Source: Rhizobium gallicum bv. gallicum R602sp (GTDB taxonomy: Bacteria; Pseudomonadota; Alphaproteobacteria; Rhizobiales; Rhizobiaceae). Taken from it: DNA of 64,000 nt. The notes under the pieces were generated by a model. It was not told the DNA's origin. It saw nothing but the letters and a program-made list of their open reading frames with translations, and made no database searches. The DNA is taken from assembly GCF_000816845.1 (NCBI RefSeq), contig NZ_CP006880.1, positions 1,736,001-1,800,000 on the forward strand, written 5' to 3'. Below are positions 27,096 through 36,833 of the stretch, one piece after another. The position numbers were made by a program, and so were the translations under genes. Positions within the stretch are counted from its first letter, which is position 1; each line of letters opens with the position of its first letter.

Positions 27096-28349
27096 ATGCT
27101 TCAGACCTTCGCTTCGTCGATTTCATCGCTTCTCGACTCAAGGGCCGACGGCCATTCGCTTCCCGCCGGGCTCTACAACCGTGAGGATGTTTTCGAAGCC
27201 GACGTCGACGTGTTCTTTCGCAAACACTGGATCTGCATCGGTCTGGAATGCGATGTTCCAGAACCGGGAGACGCCAACGTTATCGAAATTGGCAACAGCA
27301 GCCTCATCATTCTTCGCGACGACGACAATCAGATCCGCGTCGTGCACAACGTATGCCGTCATCGCGGCTCGCGGATCCTTGACGCGGGATCGAGCGTGGT
27401 CTCCAAGCTCGTCTGTCCATACCACCAGTGGACCTACGAGCTTGACGGCGAGCTCGCCTACGCGCCTCACATGGGCGCCGATTTCGACAAGAGCTGCAAG
27501 AGCCTCAGGCCGGTCAGTTTCAAATCGATCGGCGGCCTCATTTACGCCTGCCTCTCCGACAACCCACCGGCCGACATCGAGCACCTTGAAGAGGTCATGA
27601 CGGAACGGCTCGCGCCCTACGATATCCGCAACACAAAGGTGGCTTTTCAGACTGACGTGGTCGAACACGGCAACTGGAAGCTGACGATGGAAAACAATCG
27701 CGAATGCTATCACTGCTCTGCGAACCATCCGGAGCTCTGCGTCTCGTTCGTCGATCTGGATTTCGGATTCGATCCGGAAAGCCTGAGCCCGGAAGACCGA
27801 GAGCAGGCAGAACAGCATCAAGCTCTCTATGCAGACAAAACCAAGAGCTGGGAGGCCGACGGCTATCCTTCCGCCGCCGTCGAACAGCTCGTCGATTGCG
27901 AGACAAACTTCAGAACACAGCGGCTGATCATTTCGGGTGCCGGTGAATCGCAGACGCCTGACGCGACCGCGGCTTCGTCGAAGCTTCTCGGCACCATGAC
28001 CAGGAAAGACCTGGGCGACACGCATCTGTGGGGACACAATAGCTGGAACCACTTCATGGGCGACCATGCGGTTGTTGCAATCGTCATCCCGCTTTCGGCT
28101 GACAAGACCCTCGTGCGCACGAAATGGCTTGTTCACAAGGATGCCGTCGAAGGCGTCGACTACGATCTCGAAAAGTTGACGAACGTTTGGGTTGCGACAA
28201 CCGACCAGGACGCGGAGCTTGTCGCGCGATCTCACGCAGGCGCCCTCGACCCTGCCTATGTCCCCGGTCCCTACTCGCGCTTCTCCGAAACGAATCTCGA
28301 CAAGTTCGCGACCTGGTACATCGACCGGATGCGAGCTCATGGATATTAA
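27096..28349 (+). CDS. Rieske oxygenase, GbcA/Stc2-like betaine demethylase
   Basis: A 417-residue ring-hydroxylating-type oxygenase alpha subunit. The Rieske [2Fe-2S] ligands are Cys87, His89 (CRHRGS), Cys107 and His110 (CPYHQW). The mononuclear iron ligands are His206 and His211 (NRECYHCSANH) plus an Asp in TTDQD (370-372), with bridging Glu203. Long stretches (KLVCPYHQWTYELDG, KWLVHKDAVEGVDYD) match glycine-betaine monooxygenase GbcA and stachydrine demethylase Stc2. It would remove one methyl group as formaldehyde. Given StcD and PutA in the same window, proline betaine is my preferred substrate, but glycine betaine or carnitine-like compounds are possible. Reductase gene overlaps by 11 bases. 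Confidence 0.9.
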   Translation: MLQTFASSISSLLDSRADGHSLPAGLYNREDVFEADVDVFFRKHWICIGLECDVPEPGDANVIEIGNSSLIILRDDDNQIRVVHNVCRHRGSRILDAGSSVVSKLVCPYHQWTYELDGELAYAPHMGADFDKSCKSLRPVSFKSIGGLIYACLSDNPPADIEHLEEVMTERLAPYDIRNTKVAFQTDVVEHGNWKLTMENNRECYHCSANHPELCVSFVDLDFGFDPESLSPEDREQAEQHQALYADKTKSWEADGYPSAAVEQLVDCETNFRTQRLIISGAGESQTPDATAASSKLLGTMTRKDLGDTHLWGHNSWNHFMGDHAVVAIVIPLSADKTLVRTKWLVHKDAVEGVDYDLEKLTNVWVATTDQDAELVARSHAGALDPAYVPGPYSRFSETNLDKFATWYIDRMRAHGY

Positions 28350-29424
28350 GACCTTGACGAGCGCTTCGAACGCGCCGACGGACGTCTGGGATCCAGAACT
28401 GGACGATACCCTTGTCTGTATCGACGTGCATCAAGAGACGCACGACGTCAAAAGCTTCACCTTCGCGTCTCCCCAGGGCAAACGGTTCGCCTTCCAGGCC
28501 GGTCAGTATTTTCTCTTCGACTTCCCGCTTGGAGCAGATGCCGAACCCCGTTGCTACAGCATATCTTCGTCACCGCAGAGGCCGAATGCCTTCACGGTTA
28601 CCGTGAAACGGGTGCCGGACGGACGGGTCTCCAACTGGCTGCACGACAATCTGAAGTCCGGCGCGACCGTGAAGGCGCAAGGTCCGCTGGGACATTTCAT
28701 CCGTCCCTCCGGTGCCGGCAAGAAGCTGCTGCTGTCAGGCGGATCTGGCATCACGCCTGTGATGTCGATTGTCCGTGATCTGGCCGACACCTGCGACCCG
28801 ACAGACGTCGTGTTCATCCATGCTGCAAGGACGCCGCTCGACCTCATCTTCCGTGACGAACTGTCCATGCTTACAACGAAGATGAAGGGGCTGAGGCTCC
28901 ATTTTCTTCCGGAACATCTCACGGGCGAACGCTGGTGGCCTGGCATCACGGGACGAATAACGTCCGAGTACATAAAGATGGCGGTACCGGATATAGCCGA
29001 GAGGATCGTCATGTGCTGCGGCCCGGCGCCGTTCATGGCCGCGGCCAGGAAGATATCTGCCGATCTGGGGGTACCGACGTCGAACTATATTGAGGAAAGT
29101 TTCGACGCCGCCGTCATTGATGATGCCGAACTGCCTATCGGCGAGGCGCCGGTCGTCGCGAAGACCTTCCAAGTGCAATTCCTGAAGCAGGCTCGAACGA
29201 TCGAGGTTGCATCGGAACAGACGGTTCTCGGCTGTGCCAAGAAGGCTGGTTTGAGGCTTCCGTCATCATGTGCCAATGGCGTCTGCGGAACGTGCAAGTC
29301 CAAGCTCGTCTCGGGATCAGTCGAGATGAAGCATAACGGCGGCATTCGCCAGAGGGAGGTCGACGCCGGCCTATTCCTGCCTTGCTGTTCAAAGCCGCTG
29401 AGCGATCTGGTCATTGACCGCTGA
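28339..29424 (+). CDS. Rieske oxygenase reductase (FNR-type with C-terminal 2Fe-2S)
   Basis: A 361-residue flavin reductase. The FAD-binding barrel (about 20-125, RCYSISSSP) and NAD-binding domain (LLSGGSGITPVMSI, CCGPAPFM) precede a plant-type ferredoxin domain (about 275-361) with Cys ligands in SSCANGVCGTCKSKL and a last Cys near LFLPCCSKP. This is the GbcB/CntB/HcpB layout that passes electrons from NAD(P)H to the oxygenase. The gene begins inside the oxygenase gene, ensuring coupled synthesis. Confidence 0.92.
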   Translation: MDIKTLTSASNAPTDVWDPELDDTLVCIDVHQETHDVKSFTFASPQGKRFAFQAGQYFLFDFPLGADAEPRCYSISSSPQRPNAFTVTVKRVPDGRVSNWLHDNLKSGATVKAQGPLGHFIRPSGAGKKLLLSGGSGITPVMSIVRDLADTCDPTDVVFIHAARTPLDLIFRDELSMLTTKMKGLRLHFLPEHLTGERWWPGITGRITSEYIKMAVPDIAERIVMCCGPAPFMAAARKISADLGVPTSNYIEESFDAAVIDDAELPIGEAPVVAKTFQVQFLKQARTIEVASEQTVLGCAKKAGLRLPSSCANGVCGTCKSKLVSGSVEMKHNGGIRQREVDAGLFLPCCSKPLSDLVIDR

Positions 29425-29507
29425 TCATCCCTGGATGGCCGACATGGCTCCTCGGGCTGACACGCGTCCGTTTTTGCACGAACTGTGTTCGAGAGGATCC
29501 CGACCCA

Positions 29508-30788
29508 ATGAATGAGAACGTCATCGCCCCAGGAGGCCCAGCGGGGTCGACCGTTTTCAAAGACGAAAGGAAGCAGGCCTATCTCAATCCGGAGGGAGCG
29601 GACCGGCCGCTCAAAAGTCCCCTTTCCTCCGCCACTCTGGATAGGGCTCGCCGATATCGCCTCGGCAGACTGCAGGCCACGATGCAGGAATGGGACTGCG
29701 GCGCACTCCTGCTCTATGATCCCGTTAACATTCGATATGCGTTCGACTCATCGAACATGAGCATCTGGACCATGCACAATGCGTCCCGCTATGCGCTCAT
29801 CCTTGCCGATGGCCCGGCGATCTTGTTCGAGTTTGAAGGCGCAGAACATGTGAACGACGGACTTCCGGGTATCGACGAAGTCAGGCCTGCGAAGTCCTGG
29901 ATCTTCTTCACCGCCGGCGATCTGATCGAGAGCCGAATGAAGGAATGGGCCGACGAGGTGGCCGACGTCATTAGGTCGCAGGGCCGCAACGCCCGCATCG
30001 CCATCGACAAGCTCGAGCCTGCGGGTGCTTTCGAGCTGCGCAAGAGAGGCTTCGACCTTCTGGATGGGCAGGAATTGGCAGAGCGGGCGAGATCGATCAA
30101 GAGCGCCGATGAAATCGAGCTCATGAGGTGGACGATCCGTGTCTGCGAGGCCGGAATGGCGAGGATGTACGACAAGTCCGAGCCCGGTCGAACGGAAAGG
30201 GAGATCTGGGCGGAACTGCATTTCGAGAATGCCAGAAGTGGCGGGGAGTGGCTCGAGACCAAGCTTCTGACGGCCGGCGCGAGGACCAATCCCTGGTACC
30301 AGGAGTGTTCCGACTACGAGATCAAGGCTGGGGAGATGATTTCATTCGATACGGACATGATCGGCCCTTATGGCTACTGTGCCGATCTCTCCCGCTCATG
30401 GACCTGCGGTCATCGTACCATGAACGAAAAACAGCGGGAGCTTTATGCCGCAGCCAGGGATCAGATCGATCACAACCTCGCAGTTCTCAGGCCGGGAATC
30501 GGGTTTGCGGAGTTCAACGATCGTTCTTGGCGTATCCCGGAAAAGTATATCCCCTACCGCTATACCTTGGCGCTGCACGGCACGGGTATGGCGGACGAGT
30601 GGCCAGGCGTTCTCCTGCATCCGGATTTCGGCCGAAATTGCAGCGGCACAATCGAAAAGGACATGGTACTTAACGTGGAGAGCTTGATTGCGGAAGCGGG
30701 ATCCGAAAGCATCAAGCTCGAGACTCAAGTCTTGATCACGGCAACAGGAGCCGAGCGGCTCGACACCTTTCCCTGGGAAGATGTCTAA
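29508..30788 (+). CDS. M24-fold enzyme closely resembling DMSP lyase DddP
   Basis: This 426-residue M24 (creatinase/aminopeptidase-P fold) protein keeps the DddP metal site: Asp281, Asp283 (SFDTD), Asp293 (CADLSRSW), His357 (LHGTG), Glu391 (NVES) and Glu405 (LETQVL). Spacing 281/283/293 equals the 295/297/307 I recall for Roseobacter-group DddP. The catalytic Asp of DddP has its counterpart at Asp363 (HGTGMADEWP). GGEWLETKLL, RTNPWYQECS and DPVNIRYAFDSSNM are also near DddP. DddP cleaves DMSP to acrylate and dimethyl sulfide. It follows the Rieske pair by 83 bases. It might act on DMSP or on another betaine; a plain Xaa-Pro peptidase is less likely. Confidence 0.78.
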   Translation: MNENVIAPGGPAGSTVFKDERKQAYLNPEGADRPLKSPLSSATLDRARRYRLGRLQATMQEWDCGALLLYDPVNIRYAFDSSNMSIWTMHNASRYALILADGPAILFEFEGAEHVNDGLPGIDEVRPAKSWIFFTAGDLIESRMKEWADEVADVIRSQGRNARIAIDKLEPAGAFELRKRGFDLLDGQELAERARSIKSADEIELMRWTIRVCEAGMARMYDKSEPGRTEREIWAELHFENARSGGEWLETKLLTAGARTNPWYQECSDYEIKAGEMISFDTDMIGPYGYCADLSRSWTCGHRTMNEKQRELYAAARDQIDHNLAVLRPGIGFAEFNDRSWRIPEKYIPYRYTLALHGTGMADEWPGVLLHPDFGRNCSGTIEKDMVLNVESLIAEAGSESIKLETQVLITATGAERLDTFPWEDV

Positions 30789-30902
30789 GCCGATTTTGTG
30801 GAGGCTTCGGCCTGAACTGGGCAGCGATGGATCGCTCACCTCACAGGCGTTTGGCGCCGCTATCTGAGTGGAGATGCAGGTCGCGACGTCGGAACGCCTC
30901 GA

Positions 30903-31508
30903 TCAAGAACCCGCTTGCGTTTTGCGCTCCGCGATATTCTGCGGGATGAACCGATAGTGGATCAAATCCATGACAACAGTCTCACTTTGCGTCCGATTGC
31001 GGTAACCATGGCGGCGGTCGGCAGGAAACCTCAGCGACTGCCCTTGCTCGACCCGCCTCCACTCTTCCTCCACCAGCAATTCGATCTCCCCGCGCAGGAC
31101 GGTCACATGCTCCACAACCCCGATGTCATGCGGCTCTGAGATACTCTCGAAGTCGGGCGCGAAGGTCAGTTCATAGAGTTCGAAGCCGAACCGGGTCTCA
31201 TAAGGGAACAACAATGCGCGTTGCATCCCTTCCTCCGACGGGCGCACCCGGAGACGACTGGCGTCACGCAAGAGCAACACATCGCCTTCTTCGCGATCCG
31301 GCTCGAGCAGGGCCGTCATCGGAACCCGCAAGCCCGTCGCGATCTTCCAAAGCGTCGCGACCGTCGGCGTGGATTCGCCGCGCTCGATCTGGCCCAGCAT
31401 CGCCTTGCTTACTCCAGTACGCTCTGCAGTCTTGTCGAGGCTCCATCCAAGGTCGTGCCTGATCGATTTCAGTAGATTCCCCGTGTCAACGGGACTGAGG
31501 GACTTCAT
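30903..31508 (-). CDS. XRE family regulator with cupin domain
   Basis: A 201-residue regulator. The helix-turn-helix lies at about 10-65 (LDKTAERTGVSKAMLGQIER) and a C-terminal cupin domain at about 115-190 (EHVTVLRGEIELLVEEEW) would bind a small ligand. XRE-cupin regulators such as PuuR or SutR often control amino-acid or polyamine genes next to them. It is divergent from the PLP enzyme at 31608, and the region between contains a 51-base dyad made of two near-palindromic boxes. Confidence 0.9.
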   Translation of the reverse strand: MKSLSPVDTGNLLKSIRHDLGWSLDKTAERTGVSKAMLGQIERGESTPTVATLWKIATGLRVPMTALLEPDREEGDVLLLRDASRLRVRPSEEGMQRALLFPYETRFGFELYELTFAPDFESISEPHDIGVVEHVTVLRGEIELLVEEEWRRVEQGQSLRFPADRRHGYRNRTQSETVVMDLIHYRFIPQNIAERKTQAGS

Positions 31509-31523
31509 TTATGACTGACCTCG

Positions 31524-31574
31524 CATCTGTGCGTTATAGCGCACACTTCGAATGTGCGCTATAACGCACAGATG
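31524..31574. promoter_or_regulatory. 51-bp perfect dyad, likely XRE-cupin operator
   Basis: Positions 31524-31545 and 31553-31574 are exact reverse complements (22-base arms) around a 7-base centre. Each arm contains TGCGTTATAGCGCA or its complement TGCGCTATAACGCA, itself a near-palindrome, so two regulator dimers could bind symmetrically. It lies 15 bases from the XRE start and 33 bases from the PLP gene start. Confidence 0.75.
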
Positions 31575-31607
31575 TGCAACTGCAACAACAGCGTCGGAGG
31601 ATGTCAC

Positions 31608-32615
31608 ATGCAGCCTGTCGGTGAAAGACCCGCAGCATCCCGGGAAATCGGGCAACCAGACACCAGGCTCGACCTCGGGCGCATCTTTGAGGCGAAGGAA
31701 CAAATCTCACGGATGTTTCGCGACACGCCCCAATTCGGCTGTTCATCTCTTGGCGATCTTCTGGGCTGCGAACTGATCATCAAACTTGAGACCGCAAACC
31801 CGATCCGATGCTTCAAAGGACGCGGGACCGAGGTCGTAATGTCCCGCCTCGAAAGAGCCGATCAGAAGGCCGCGGTCTGCGCCAGCGCCGGCAATCTCGG
31901 GCAGGCGCTCGCATATAGTGGGCGCGAACGCGGTATTGGCGTGACAGTGGTCGCCGCCACAAGCGCCAATGGCGCGAAGATCGATCACATGCGCCGGCTC
32001 GGAGCCGCCGTCGAACTTGTCGAGGGCGACATCGAGGACGCGCGAAAGCGCGCTCGCGAGATCGCGGCCAGCGGCAACGCTTTACTCGTGGAGGACAGCG
32101 AAAACCTCGACACCTGCGAAGGCGCCGGCACCATCGGGCTGGAGCTTGTCGAAGGGTTCGACCGCATCGACACGATGCTGCTCGCGCTCGGCGGCGGTGC
32201 GCTCGCCACCGGCGTTGGCCACGTTTTCAAGTGCCTGTCGCCCGCAACGGAGGTGGTGTGCATCCAGCCCAGCGGGGCGCCCGCCATGGCCCTATCCTGG
32301 CGGGCGCGATCAGTCGTCACCACCGATCGCGCCGATACCATCGCCGACGGTGTCGCCGGCCGGTTCCCAATCGCGGCGGTCCTTCAGGACCTGCTCGCCG
32401 TCGCCAATCACGTGCCGCTGGTAGAGGAGGCAAGCATCAAGGCGGGCATGCGCCTGCTCCATCGGCACGCCGGCCTCGTGGTCGAGCCATCGGCCGCCCT
32501 TGGCGTTGCAGCGATCCTGGAAGATCCCTCGCGATACCGCGGCAAGCGGGTGGTCACGGTGATCTGCGGGTCGAACGTATTGCCCGACGCGTTTTCGGCG
32601 TGGACACAGGACTAG
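31608..32615 (+). CDS. PLP-dependent threonine dehydratase-like enzyme
   Basis: This 335-residue fold-type II PLP enzyme has its PLP lysine at Lys70 (PIRCFKGRG), the substrate loop SAGNLGQAL and a Gly-rich phosphate loop LALGGGALATG. It resembles threonine/serine dehydratases and diaminopropionate-type lyases, lacks a C-terminal ACT regulatory domain, and so is likely a catabolic (biodegradative) deaminase. ATG at 31608 follows GGAGG by 7 bases. Control by the divergent XRE-cupin protein is strongly suggested by the dyad. Confidence 0.88.
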   Translation: MQPVGERPAASREIGQPDTRLDLGRIFEAKEQISRMFRDTPQFGCSSLGDLLGCELIIKLETANPIRCFKGRGTEVVMSRLERADQKAAVCASAGNLGQALAYSGRERGIGVTVVAATSANGAKIDHMRRLGAAVELVEGDIEDARKRAREIAASGNALLVEDSENLDTCEGAGTIGLELVEGFDRIDTMLLALGGGALATGVGHVFKCLSPATEVVCIQPSGAPAMALSWRARSVVTTDRADTIADGVAGRFPIAAVLQDLLAVANHVPLVEEASIKAGMRLLHRHAGLVVEPSAALGVAAILEDPSRYRGKRVVTVICGSNVLPDAFSAWTQD

Positions 32616-32636
32616 GGTCAAGCGCAACCATTGAGA

Positions 32637-33194
32637 TCACGACGTGACCCCGTCACTCGGGCCTGCCTCAACGCTCATGACAAGCTTGCGCAGCAGCGCG
32701 GCCAGGGCCGCGCGCTCTTCGACATCCAAACCTTCGAGGAACAAGAGTTCACTGGCCATATCCGCGCGAAACGCCTTTTCGGCCAGCGCGATTCCCGTTG
32801 CGGTCAGGCAAACGACAACACTTCGCCCGTCATGGGCCGATTTCTCTCGTACAATCAGACCAGCCTTTTCCAGCCGATCAAGGCGGTGCGTCAGCCCGCC
32901 GGAAGACAACATAAGCGTCGTATACATTGCCGTCGGCGTCAGCTGGTAGGGTGGCCCAGATCTGCGCAGGGTCGCGATAACGTCGAACTCGCCGCGATCG
33001 AGGCCGAACTTGGCAAAGGTCTCTTCGATGGAGGGCGCCACCAGGTTCGTTAGCCGTTTCGCGCGTCCCAGGATCGCCATCGGCTCGGTGTCGAGGTCCG
33101 GCAATTCGCAGGCCCATTGCGCGCGGAGCCGGTCGACATGGTCTTCGACAGCGCCCTCCTTTGAGCCGCGGTTGTTGTTTGGCGCCACCCGCAT
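32637..33194 (-). CDS. MarR family regulator
   Basis: A MarR regulator of about 185 residues with the winged helix at about 75-145 (LTPTAMYTTLMLSSGGLTHRLDRLEKAG, wing KSAHDGRSVVV). The frame extends to an ATG at 33248; homologues I know start near VDHVDRxRAQW, so the shorter ATG at 33194 is taken, without firm support. It is divergent from a cupin/VOC pair, and the region between carries several AAGATA boxes. Confidence 0.88.
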   Translation of the reverse strand: MRVAPNNNRGSKEGAVEDHVDRLRAQWACELPDLDTEPMAILGRAKRLTNLVAPSIEETFAKFGLDRGEFDVIATLRRSGPPYQLTPTAMYTTLMLSSGGLTHRLDRLEKAGLIVREKSAHDGRSVVVCLTATGIALAEKAFRADMASELLFLEGLDVEERAALAALLRKLVMSVEAGPSDGVTS

Positions 33195-33259
33195 GATCCT
33201 CGTTTGCTTTGTCGTGCCACATTTGCGTGGTGCCGTTCCATACACCATGGAGCCTCAGG

Positions 33260-33334
33260 CGCAAAGATATCTTTGCGAGAAGATATTTATCTTGACGAGA
33301 AGATAGTTTGCCAATATGTCTTCCTGCGAAGATA
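33260..33334. promoter_or_regulatory. AAGATA operator array, MarR/cupin divergent promoter
   Basis: Positions 33260-33277 form a perfect 18-base palindrome centred on AAGATATCTT. At 33280-33293 AAGATA-TT-TATCTT is a second dyad. Single AAGATA boxes follow at 33300 and 33329, the last paired with TCTTC at 33319. This array covers the promoters of both genes and is the obvious MarR binding region. Confidence 0.65.
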
Positions 33335-33360
33335 ACTGTGAACGGTTGGAGGAGATCAGG

Positions 33361-33696
33361 ATGTTTTCGGTTTATCGCTATCAGCAGCCCGAACCCGGCA
33401 CGAGCCGTACGGTCCGCTTCGAAGGTCGTCACTTCGGCAGCGAGGTATCGCTTTTTGTCGTGGACGCGGATCCGGGCCGCGGCCCGGCGCTGCATGTTCA
33501 TCCCTATGCCGAGACCTGGGTGGTTCGAAAGGGGGAGGCCGAGTTCACGGTTGGCAACGACAAGACGCGCGGCTCTGCCGGCGACATCATTGTTGGCCCG
33601 GCCAACGTTCCTCATCGTTTCGAAAATGTCGGCACCGACCGGCTGGAGATCGTCTGCATCCATCCGAGCCAGACGTTCGAGCAAACCTTTGTTTAA
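33361..33696 (+). CDS. Cupin domain protein
   Basis: A 111-residue single-domain cupin with metal ligands in ALHVHPYAETWVVRKGEAEF (H-x-H-x4-E) and VPHRFENVG. Small cupins of this type act as dioxygenases, isomerases or binding proteins. The ATG at 33361 follows GGAGGAG by a short spacer; an ATG at 33316 lies within the operator array and is unlikely. It is co-directional with a VOC protein 24 bases downstream, both probably under MarR control. Confidence 0.85.
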   Translation: MFSVYRYQQPEPGTSRTVRFEGRHFGSEVSLFVVDADPGRGPALHVHPYAETWVVRKGEAEFTVGNDKTRGSAGDIIVGPANVPHRFENVGTDRLEIVCIHPSQTFEQTFV

Positions 33697-33720
33697 GCCA
33701 TCTCTGAGAGGAGCACGATA

Positions 33721-34125
33721 ATGACTAAAATGATCTTTCTGAACCTGCCGGTCAGGGATTTGGCAACCGCGACGGCTTTCTATGAGGCCATCGGCTGCGT
33801 CAAGAACGAGCAGTTCTCCAATGAAAATGCGAGCTCGATGGTGTGGTCAGAAACGATCACGTTCCAGCTTCTGCAACATGGCTATTATCAGACGTTCACG
33901 GCAAAGCCGATAGCTGACGCGCACGCAACGAGCGGTATGCTGATCGCTCTGTCTCGCGACAGCCGCGAGGAGGTCGATGCCATGGTGGAGGCTGCCGCGA
34001 GATCCGGCGGCCAGGCGGATGTCGGCGAGCCGCAGGATTTGGGATTCATGTACCTGCGCACCTTTGCTGATCCGGACGGACACGTTTTCGAACCGGCTTA
34101 CATGGATATGGGCAGCGCCCGTTGA
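33721..34125 (+). CDS. VOC/glyoxalase family protein
   Basis: This 134-residue VOC protein has two beta-alpha-beta-beta-beta modules: MIFLNLPVRDLATATAFYEA at the start and LRTFADPDGHVFEPAYMDM at the end. It resembles the YghL/YPD-type lactoylglutathione-lyase relatives annotated as extradiol-like. Metal ligands are incomplete (Asp/Asn at the first site). It follows the cupin gene in an apparent two-gene operon. Substrate unknown. Confidence 0.85.
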   Translation: MTKMIFLNLPVRDLATATAFYEAIGCVKNEQFSNENASSMVWSETITFQLLQHGYYQTFTAKPIADAHATSGMLIALSRDSREEVDAMVEAAARSGGQADVGEPQDLGFMYLRTFADPDGHVFEPAYMDMGSAR

Positions 34126-34359
34126 AATCAAAGGGTTAGCTGAACTTCAACAGCCACCGGCGGGCCTAGATTTTCTTATGCCTCAGGCGAGATTTCGTCG
34201 TTTGCTCAAGGCGCGGACGACGGCCTATAAAGTGTCGCGCCTGCGGCCGGTCGCCTGTGCCTTGACGGCTGCGTGTGACCGCAGCTGCAGGCCCGTCGCA
34301 CTGCGCAAGCCCGGTTCCGGGAATGCGGCGATCCCATCGAAGCGAGGATACCAGGAGCT

Positions 34360-35559
34360 ATGAGTCAAATATCCAGCAGGACATATGCGGTTTGCGCTGG
34401 TGCATGTTTTTCCCTTTTCGGCACCTTTCTTGCCTGCAGTGCAGAGGCAGACGTCGTTGAAGGCAGGATCAGGCCCGTGGTCGACCGGACCATCAAGGGG
34501 TTGATGACCGAAAACGGTGTAGCCGGCATGGCGGTCGGTATCTCTGTTGATGGCCGCCGGTTTATTTTCAACTACGGTCTCGCCGACAAGGAAAAGGCAA
34601 CGCCCGTCACCGCTGACACGCTGTTCGAGATCGGCTCCGTCAGCAAAACCTTTACCGCCACGCTCGGCGCCTATGCTGAGGCCAAAGGAGCGCTCGCCCT
34701 CTCCGATGCTGCGAGCGAGCATATGCGGGAGCTGGCAGGCAGCGCCTTCGATCATATCACCGTGCTCGAACTGGGTACCTATACGGCGGGAGGTCTGCCG
34801 CTGCAGTTTCCCGACGAGGTCATCAACAACAGCACGCTCACGCGCTATTTCCGCGGATGGCGCCCTGGCTATGAACCCGGCACGTATCGCGTCTACTCCA
34901 ATCCCAGCATTGGTCTCTTCGGAACCCTCGCAGCTGCGAGCCTCAGAAAACCCTTTCCCGAGCTCATGGAGGGCACCCTCTTTCCTGCACTTGGCCTCAC
35001 CAACAGCTATATCCGCGTTCCAGAGGCGGAAATGGGAGATTATGCCTTCGGCTACAACAAGAAAAACAACCCCGTGCGAGTAAGCCCAGGAGCGCTCGAT
35101 GCCCAGGCCTACGGGGTCAAGACGACTGCCGCCGACCTGTTGCGCTTCGTCGAGGCGAACATAGACACCTCTGGGCTTGAATCTTCGCTGCAGAAGGCGA
35201 TTGGCGCAACCCAGACCGGCTACTATCGGACAGGCGATACGTTCCAGTCCCTGGGGTGGGAGCTCTATGCCTGGCCGGCAACACTGGATACACTCCTTGC
35301 TGGCAACTCTTCCGACATGGCGATGAAGCCGCACGCGGTGACTCCGCTGGTGCCGCCACAAAAACCAGCCGAGGACGTGTTTTTCAATAAGACGGGTTCC
35401 ACCGGTGGCTTTGGTGCCTATGCCGCGTTCGTGCCAACGCGCCGGATCGGCATAGTACTGCTTGCCAATCGTAACTATCCCATCCCTGAGCGGATTAAGG
35501 CCGCCTACTCGATCCTCGGGATGCTCGAAGCCGTATCGCAGGACGAGAGGCATCGGTGA
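34360..35559 (+). CDS. ampC: Class C beta-lactamase
   Basis: A 399-residue secreted serine beta-lactamase. A signal peptide covers about 1-30. The three hallmark motifs are Ser93-x-x-Lys96 (SVSK), Tyr179-Ser-Asn (YSN) and Lys344-Thr-Gly (KTGS). Length and the ELGTYTAGGLPLQFP loop fit chromosomal AmpC enzymes of rhizobia and Ochrobactrum-type relatives, which hydrolyse cephalosporins in the periplasm. No AmpR gene adjoins, unlike inducible ampC systems; the GcvA-like LysR at 15528 is too far away to claim. The 234 bases before it hold nothing I recognise. Confidence 0.93.
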   Translation: MSQISSRTYAVCAGACFSLFGTFLACSAEADVVEGRIRPVVDRTIKGLMTENGVAGMAVGISVDGRRFIFNYGLADKEKATPVTADTLFEIGSVSKTFTATLGAYAEAKGALALSDAASEHMRELAGSAFDHITVLELGTYTAGGLPLQFPDEVINNSTLTRYFRGWRPGYEPGTYRVYSNPSIGLFGTLAAASLRKPFPELMEGTLFPALGLTNSYIRVPEAEMGDYAFGYNKKNNPVRVSPGALDAQAYGVKTTAADLLRFVEANIDTSGLESSLQKAIGATQTGYYRTGDTFQSLGWELYAWPATLDTLLAGNSSDMAMKPHAVTPLVPPQKPAEDVFFNKTGSTGGFGAYAAFVPTRRIGIVLLANRNYPIPERIKAAYSILGMLEAVSQDERHR

Positions 35560-35645
35560 GTTGACCTCGCGAAGACAAAGGAGTGGTGGGCGGCCGCCGG
35601 CTTCGAACCGAATGCCGGTGTTCGCGCGCCGCCCCGTCTGCTGGG

Positions 35646-36773
<1,128 letters not shown>

Positions 36774-36833
36774 GGGTTTCTTCCTTCCTGATTTCGTTTC
36801 GCAATTCACATATCGGTTGGATCATCGCATCGA

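Noticed and set aside
34225..35553. 442-codon minus-strand frame opposite the beta-lactamase
   Set aside because: The plus-strand protein has all three class C beta-lactamase motifs; the antisense product matches nothing.
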